Assembly: GCF_000746825.1 (NCBI RefSeq) | Contig: NZ_JQIV01000006.1 | Coordinates: forward strand, 2,036,501 to 2,100,500 | Reading direction: 5' to 3' | From: Carnobacterium inhibens subsp. inhibens DSM 13024 | GTDB lineage: Bacteria; Bacillota; Bacilli; Lactobacillales; Carnobacteriaceae | DNA: 64,000 nt | Shown: positions 59,450 through 64,000 of the stretch, in pieces | Position numbering within the stretch: position 1 is the stretch's first letter | Layout of the letters: every line of letters starts with the position of its first letter | Made by a program: the position numbers and the translations under genes | The notes under the pieces: model-generated | Database searches by the model: none | Seen by the model: only the letters and a program-made list of their open reading frames with translations | What the model was told of the DNA's origin: nothing

Positions 59450-61816
59450 ATGAATGACAAAAAAACACTAAAAGAAGCTATTTTAGTTTTTATGAACGAA
59501 CAAAAGAAAGTTTCATTTCAAGTCAGCGATATTAGTGAAGGAATGGGTATGACTAGTGCCGCAGATTTTAAAATACTTGTCAGTTCATTAGCTGAAATGG
59601 AACGAGAGGGCAAACTATTTTTAAATAAAAAAGGTCATTTTAAACTACCAAGCAATGATCCTGTCTTAACAGGTATTTTCAGAGCTAGTGATCGAGGATT
59701 TGGATTTGTAGCAATTGAGGATGAAGACAAAGATATCTATATTCCGCCTAATATGACCAACTATGCATTAGATGGAGATAAAGTTACAGTCGATATTATT
59801 AAACCTGCGGAACCGTGGTCAGATAAAGGTGCAGAAGGAAAAATAAAAGCGATTGTGGAACGCAATTTTACTCAATTAGTGGGTGAATTTTATGCTTACA
59901 GTGAAGAAGGAATCGAAGAAACAGGTTTGTATGGATACATTGACCCTCAAGATAAAAAAATAACGGATTTTAGAGTCTTTATTGAAGCAGAGGGCATCAA
60001 ACCAGTTGACGGATCCATTGTTGTTGTTGAGATTACTTTGTATCCAGATGACGAATTTCCTAGAAGTATGCAAGGGTTAGTTAAAAAAGTCGTAGGACAT
60101 ATAAATGATCCAGGAATCGATATTTTAACGATTGTATACAAACATGGTATTTTAACTGAATTTTCAAAAGAAGCATTACAACAAGCGGATGAAGTTCCGG
60201 AGAAAATTAGTGAAGCGGATTTTTCGGGACGCCGTGATTTAAGAAATGAAGTTTTGGTAACGATAGATGGAGAAGATGCAAAAGACTTAGATGATGCAGT
60301 TGGATTGAAACGATTAGATAATGGAAATTACCATCTTGGTGTTCATATTGCAGATGTTTCCTACTATGTAACCGAAAATAGTCCTTTAGATGCTGAAGCA
60401 TTTGAAAGAGGAACGAGTGTGTATCTGACAGATCGAGTGATACCAATGATTCCGCAACGTTTGTCTAACGGGATTTGTTCTTTAAATCCTAATGTAGACC
60501 GTCTAGCTATGAGTTGTGAAATGGAAATTACACCTGAAGGAGAAATCGTGGGACATGAAATCTTCCAAAGTGTGATCAAAACAACGAAACGAATGACTTA
60601 TACAGAAGTCAATCAAATAGTGACAGATAAAAATCCAGTAACACGTGAAGAATACAGTGATTTAGTAGACATGTTTGAATTAATGGAAACATTGCATCAT
60701 ACACTTGAGAAAAAACGCAAGTCTCGTGGTGCTATTGATTTTGATACAAAAGAAGCAAAAATTATCGTTGATCCTGAAGGCAAACCATTAGATATCGTAT
60801 TAAGAGAACGCGGCGTAGGGGAACGATTGATTGAGTCTTTTATGTTGGCTGCTAATGAAACAGTATCTGAACATTTTACTAGAATGGAAGTTCCTTTAAT
60901 TTATCGTGTCCATGAACAACCTGATAGTGACCGCATGCAAAAATTCATGGAGTTTGTTACAGCATTTGGAATCACGATAAAGGGTACCAGTCAGGATGTT
61001 TCACCTAAGACTTTGCAAAAAGTAGTGAACAGCGTAAAAGGAAAACCCGAAGAACAAGTTGTTTCGACAATGATGTTAAGAAGTATGAAGCAAGCCAAAT
61101 ATGATGTAGAGCCATTAGGTCATTTTGGGTTAGGTGCAGAATTTTATTCTCACTTCACTTCTCCGATTCGCCGTTATCCAGATTTGATTTTACATCGTTT
61201 GATCCGTTCTTATGGAGAAAACGGAACGGGTTCTGCTCAAAAAGAAAAATGGGCAAATCGTTTACCGGATATTGCAGTCGAAACGTCAAAAGCAGAACGT
61301 CGTGCTGTTGATGCTGAGAGAGAAACAGATGCATTGAAGAAAACAGAGTATATGGCTGATAAAGTTGGCGAAATCTATGAAGGAATCATTGGTTCAGTCT
61401 TGAAATTTGGTATATTCGTTGAATTGCCGAATACGGTTGAAGGTCTGGTTCATATTTCAAATATGAAAGACGATTATTTCAACTACATCGAAGAACAAAT
61501 GATGCTTGTAGGAGAACGAACTGGTGTGGTTTATCGCATCGGTCAAAAAGTTAAAGTGAAAATAACAAAAGCAGATCCTGAAACACGTGAGATCGACTTT
61601 GAATTAGTCCCAGATCCAGATGCGCCTAAATATGATGGACCAAAACGTTCAACGCAAGGCAGAGGTCGTGGAAATAGTCAAAGACGCGGGAAAGAAAACG
61701 GGTCAAGAGATAGTTTTTCTGCTTACAAACCGAAATCAAAAGAAAAAGATAAAAAGAAAAGCAAACCTTTTTACAAAGATGTAGCGAAAAAGAAGAAACC
61801 TAAAAAGAAAAAATAA
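59450..61816 (+). CDS. rnr: Ribonuclease R
   Basis: 788 aa. A 3'-5' exoribonuclease that degrades structured RNA and works with SmpB in trans-translation. An N-terminal winged helix, two cold-shock domains (about 70-240), the RNB catalytic domain (about 250-590, with the metal cluster TIDGEDAKDLDDAVG), an S1 domain (about 630-715) and a lysine-rich tail are visible. Its ribosome site GGAGG overlaps the esterase stop. Confidence 0.97.
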   Translation: MNDKKTLKEAILVFMNEQKKVSFQVSDISEGMGMTSAADFKILVSSLAEMEREGKLFLNKKGHFKLPSNDPVLTGIFRASDRGFGFVAIEDEDKDIYIPPNMTNYALDGDKVTVDIIKPAEPWSDKGAEGKIKAIVERNFTQLVGEFYAYSEEGIEETGLYGYIDPQDKKITDFRVFIEAEGIKPVDGSIVVVEITLYPDDEFPRSMQGLVKKVVGHINDPGIDILTIVYKHGILTEFSKEALQQADEVPEKISEADFSGRRDLRNEVLVTIDGEDAKDLDDAVGLKRLDNGNYHLGVHIADVSYYVTENSPLDAEAFERGTSVYLTDRVIPMIPQRLSNGICSLNPNVDRLAMSCEMEITPEGEIVGHEIFQSVIKTTKRMTYTEVNQIVTDKNPVTREEYSDLVDMFELMETLHHTLEKKRKSRGAIDFDTKEAKIIVDPEGKPLDIVLRERGVGERLIESFMLAANETVSEHFTRMEVPLIYRVHEQPDSDRMQKFMEFVTAFGITIKGTSQDVSPKTLQKVVNSVKGKPEEQVVSTMMLRSMKQAKYDVEPLGHFGLGAEFYSHFTSPIRRYPDLILHRLIRSYGENGTGSAQKEKWANRLPDIAVETSKAERRAVDAERETDALKKTEYMADKVGEIYEGIIGSVLKFGIFVELPNTVEGLVHISNMKDDYFNYIEEQMMLVGERTGVVYRIGQKVKVKITKADPETREIDFELVPDPDAPKYDGPKRSTQGRGRGNSQRRGKENGSRDSFSAYKPKSKEKDKKKSKPFYKDVAKKKKPKKKK

Positions 61817-61848
61817 CGAAGTTTGAATGCGTTAGGAGGCTATTATAA

Positions 61849-62307
61849 ATGCCAAAAGGTTCAGGTAAAGTACTTGCACAAAATAGAAAAGCAAGCTATG
61901 ATTTTTCAATATTAGATACAGTAGAAGCTGGGGTAGTATTGCAAGGAACAGAGATCAAGTCTATTAGAGCAGGTCGAATCAACTTAAAAGACGGCTATGC
62001 TAAGATTCAGAATGGTGAGATTTATTTACACAATGTTCATATCAGTCCTTATGAACAAGGTAATCAGTTTAATCATGATCCATTAAGAACGAGAAAATTA
62101 TTGATGCATAAAAAACAAATCATGCGTTTGCTAGGAGAAACAAAATCTAGCGGAAACACATTGATTCCATTAAAAGTTTATTTAAAAGATGGTTATGCAA
62201 AAGTATTGATTGGGTTAGCTAAAGGGAAGAAAAAATACGATAAGCGTGAAGATTTGAAACGAAAAGATCAAAAACGCGAGTTAGATCGTGCCTTAAGATC
62301 AAGATAA
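61849..62307 (+). CDS. smpB: SsrA-binding protein SmpB
   Basis: 152 aa, normal. It binds tmRNA and rescues stalled ribosomes. [24 protein letters not shown]-like central motifs and the C-terminal [16 protein letters not shown] tail that enters the mRNA channel are present. It lies 32 bases after rnr behind TTAGGAGGC. The tmRNA gene ssrA, which often follows, is not in the window. Confidence 0.97.
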   Translation: MPKGSGKVLAQNRKASYDFSILDTVEAGVVLQGTEIKSIRAGRINLKDGYAKIQNGEIYLHNVHISPYEQGNQFNHDPLRTRKLLMHKKQIMRLLGETKSSGNTLIPLKVYLKDGYAKVLIGLAKGKKKYDKREDLKRKDQKRELDRALRSR

Positions 62308-62316
62308 TAGATGCTG

Positions 62317-62351
62317 CTTTATCAAAGTCTTTACTGTTGACTTTGATAAAG
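62317..62351 (+). other. Hairpin after smpB
   Basis: A perfect 13-bp stem (62317-62329 with 62339-62351) without a T-run. It may stabilise the transcript 3' end or be a factor-dependent stop. Confidence 0.5.
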
Positions 62352-62419
62352 TAAGTAATGTAAAGTGAGTCTAAGAAATGAATGGCTTTTAAAAATTAAA
62401 AGTGAAAGAAGGACTACTC

Positions 62420-62893
62420 ATGTCTGTTTATGATTATACGGTGAATGAAATTGGTGGGGAAGAAGTTTCACTATCAAAATACAAAGGAAAAGTTTTAGTA
62501 ATTGTGAATACAGCAACGGAATGTGGGCTGGCTCCTCAATTAGAAAGTTTGGAAAAATTGTATCAAACGTATAAAGATCAAGGACTAGTTGTATTGGGTT
62601 TTCCTTCAAACCAGTTCATGAATCAAGAGCCTCGTGAAGGAGAGGAAATTGCTAGCTTTTGTCAGAAAAATTTTGGCGTGTCCTTTCAACTACACGAAAA
62701 AATATTATTAAATGGAAAAAAGGCAGATCCACTTTATCAATACTTGACTTCAGAAACAGGTAATAAAAAAATCAAATGGAATTTCACTAAATTCTTGATT
62801 GGTCGAGACGGAGAAATCATCAAACGATTTGGCTCAACAACTCAACCTGAAAAAATGGAAACAGATATAGCCGATGCAGTAGCAAATGGCTAA
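62420..62893 (+). CDS. Glutathione peroxidase family thiol peroxidase
   Basis: 157 aa. ATG 62420 follows AAGGA by six bases. An upstream in-frame GTG 62402 has no ribosome site. The peroxidatic Cys35 is in NTATECGLAPQ, with GFPSNQF and WNFTKFL motifs that complete the catalytic tetrad (Gln, Trp, Asn). As in most bacteria it uses Cys rather than selenocysteine and probably takes electrons from thioredoxin. Single gene. Confidence 0.93.
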   Translation: MSVYDYTVNEIGGEEVSLSKYKGKVLVIVNTATECGLAPQLESLEKLYQTYKDQGLVVLGFPSNQFMNQEPREGEEIASFCQKNFGVSFQLHEKILLNGKKADPLYQYLTSETGNKKIKWNFTKFLIGRDGEIIKRFGSTTQPEKMETDIADAVANG

Positions 62894-62905
62894 CCAAATA
62901 CTAAA

Positions 62906-62939
62906 TGGGTCTTAGACAAACTGTCTTAGGCCCTTTTAT
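62906..62939 (+). terminator. Terminator after the peroxidase gene
   Basis: GGGTCTTAGACA (62907-62918) pairs with TGTCTTAGGCCC (62922-62933) with one mismatch and one G-U pair, followed by TTTTATT. Confidence 0.6.
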
Positions 62940-63019
62940 TACTTTATAGCTCTATTAAAAAATGTGATAACTCTAAAGGAAAGGCCTTAGAACTAAAAAG
63001 AATGCACAAAGCAAAAAAA

Positions 63020-63028
63020 TGATATAAT
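63020..63028 (+). promoter_or_regulatory. Extended -10 promoter of fbp
   Basis: TGATATAAT is a TGN-extended TATAAT, 33 bp before fbp. No good -35 is seen. Confidence 0.5.
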
Positions 63029-63060
63029 GATTTGGTATACATTATAAAGGGGTGAGAGTC

Positions 63061-64000
63061 ATGGACTTAACTAAAAAGTACTTAAATTTATTAGCTAAAG
63101 AATATCCTACTATTGGAGACACAACTACTGAAATTATTAACTTAGAAGCGATTATGAATTTGCCTAAAGGTACAGAGCATTTTGTTAGCGATGTTCATGG
63201 AGAATATGAAGCTTTTCAACATGTGCTAAGAAATGGATCAGGCAATATAAAAGAGAAAATCAAAGAAATTTTTCATAATCGTTTAAGTCAAAAAGAAATG
63301 AACAGCTTAGCAACATTAATCTATTATCCAGAAAATAAAATTCGTTTAGTCTGTAGTGAATTCGAAGATCAAGAAGAAGTAGATGAATGGTATAGGTTGA
63401 CGTTGTCACGTTTGATTGAATTATGTGTATTCGTAGCTTCCAAGTACACGCGATCAAAAGTCCGTAAGGCTTTGCCCAATGAATTTGCTTATATCATTGA
63501 AGAATTGTTATCCAAAGACGGAAATGGCTATACTAACAAAGAAGATTATTATAGTGAAATTATTGGCAGTATTATTTTATTAGATAGAGGGTCTGAGTTT
63601 ATTACAGCTATTTCTTATCTTATTCAACGTCTTGTAGTAGATCAGCTCCATGTAGTCGGTGATATTTATGATAGAGGCCCTTACCCAGATAAAATCATTG
63701 ATACCTTGATAGAACACCATTCGGTTGATGTTCAATGGGGCAATCACGATATTTTGTGGATGGGAGCGGCAAGTGGATCAGCGGTTTGTATTGCAAATGT
63801 TCTACGGATCAGTGCTCGCTATGATAATTTAGAAATTATTGAAGATGCTTATGGCATTTCATTACGCCAATTGCTTACATTTGCCGAAATGACTTATCCA
63901 GAAGACTTGAACAGCTGTTTTTATCCTAAAATAGACCCTGATAAAGAAGATTATTTTGAAGATGAAGTACGTCAAATTACTAAAATGCATCAAGCAATCT
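63061..64000 (+). CDS. fbp: Fructose-1,6-bisphosphatase, class III (3' partial)
   Basis: The first 313 codons are in the window and the gene runs off the end. Class III enzymes (about 640 aa) hydrolyse fructose 1,6-bisphosphate in gluconeogenesis. Metallophosphatase motifs [18 protein letters not shown] and WGNHD are visible, the first near residue 43 and the other two in the second half. An AAAGGGGTGAGAG ribosome site precedes the ATG. No frameshift is seen in the part present. Confidence 0.95.
   Translation, partial: MDLTKKYLNLLAKEYPTIGDTTTEIINLEAIMNLPKGTEHFVSDVHGEYEAFQHVLRNGSGNIKEKIKEIFHNRLSQKEMNSLATLIYYPENKIRLVCSEFEDQEEVDEWYRLTLSRLIELCVFVASKYTRSKVRKALPNEFAYIIEELLSKDGNGYTNKEDYYSEIIGSIILLDRGSEFITAISYLIQRLVVDQLHVVGDIYDRGPYPDKIIDTLIEHHSVDVQWGNHDILWMGAASGSAVCIANVLRISARYDNLEIIEDAYGISLRQLLTFAEMTYPEDLNSCFYPKIDPDKEDYFEDEVRQITKMHQAI

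Noticed and set aside
62308-62419. tmRNA gene ssrA after smpB
   Set aside because: The gap is only about 110 bases and shows no tRNA-Ala-like acceptor arm or tag-coding sequence.

Overview
The window is about 64 kb of AT-rich DNA from a low-GC Firmicute. The organism is most likely a member of the Lactobacillales near Enterococcus and Carnobacterium. This rests on gene content: a liaXYZ-type operon beside hprK, a PstS with the permuted domain order known from streptococci, CtsR and CggR operator sequences, class III fructose bisphosphatase, a LevR-type regulator and GAAC-N4-GTTC SOS boxes. The genus is an inference. Every gene I could support lies on the + strand, apart from one transposase fragment.

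Layout. 1-5 kb: end of comFC, then hpf, secA and prfB (with a programmed frameshift). 5-9.6 kb: ftsE, ftsX, a secreted NlpC/P60 hydrolase and a MinJ-like PDZ membrane protein. 9.6-22 kb: a phosphate block, with phoP-phoR followed by two complete pst-phoU operons (S1-C1-A1-B1-phoU1 and S2-C2-A2-B2-B3-phoU2), each with Pho-box-like repeats upstream. 22-26 kb: an HD phosphohydrolase, then uvrA behind a LexA box. 26-32.5 kb: liaX-liaY-liaZ, then hprK-lgt-gpsA-galU. 32.5-39.1 kb: TPR protein, trxB, phosphoglucomutase, and rapZ-yvcK-whiA. 39.2-42.6 kb: tRNA-Arg(CCG) with a structured downstream region, dus, clpP under a CtsR operator, and a CPYC thiol protein. 42.6-50.2 kb: cggR-gap-pgk-tpiA-gpmI-eno. 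50.3-54.7 kb: a LevR-type activator, an orphan mannose-family EIIB, an IS5-type transposase remnant and a 51-bp tandem repeat array. 54.7-64 kb: serC-serA-DUF1015, secG-esterase-rnr-smpB, a glutathione peroxidase and the start of fbp.

Most of this is conserved core genome. PhoPR should drive the two Pst importers. FtsEX should activate the adjacent P60 hydrolase. CggR should control the lower-glycolysis genes, HprK links carbon status to the PTS, and the LiaXYZ proteins serve the cell-envelope stress response.

No complete new defence or mobile system is visible. The least explained pieces are non-coding: the structured region after tRNA-Arg, the promoter-hairpin stretch before cggR, a very short promoter-terminator unit before clpP, the inverted repeats before the LevR gene, and the 51-bp array next to the IS remnant.
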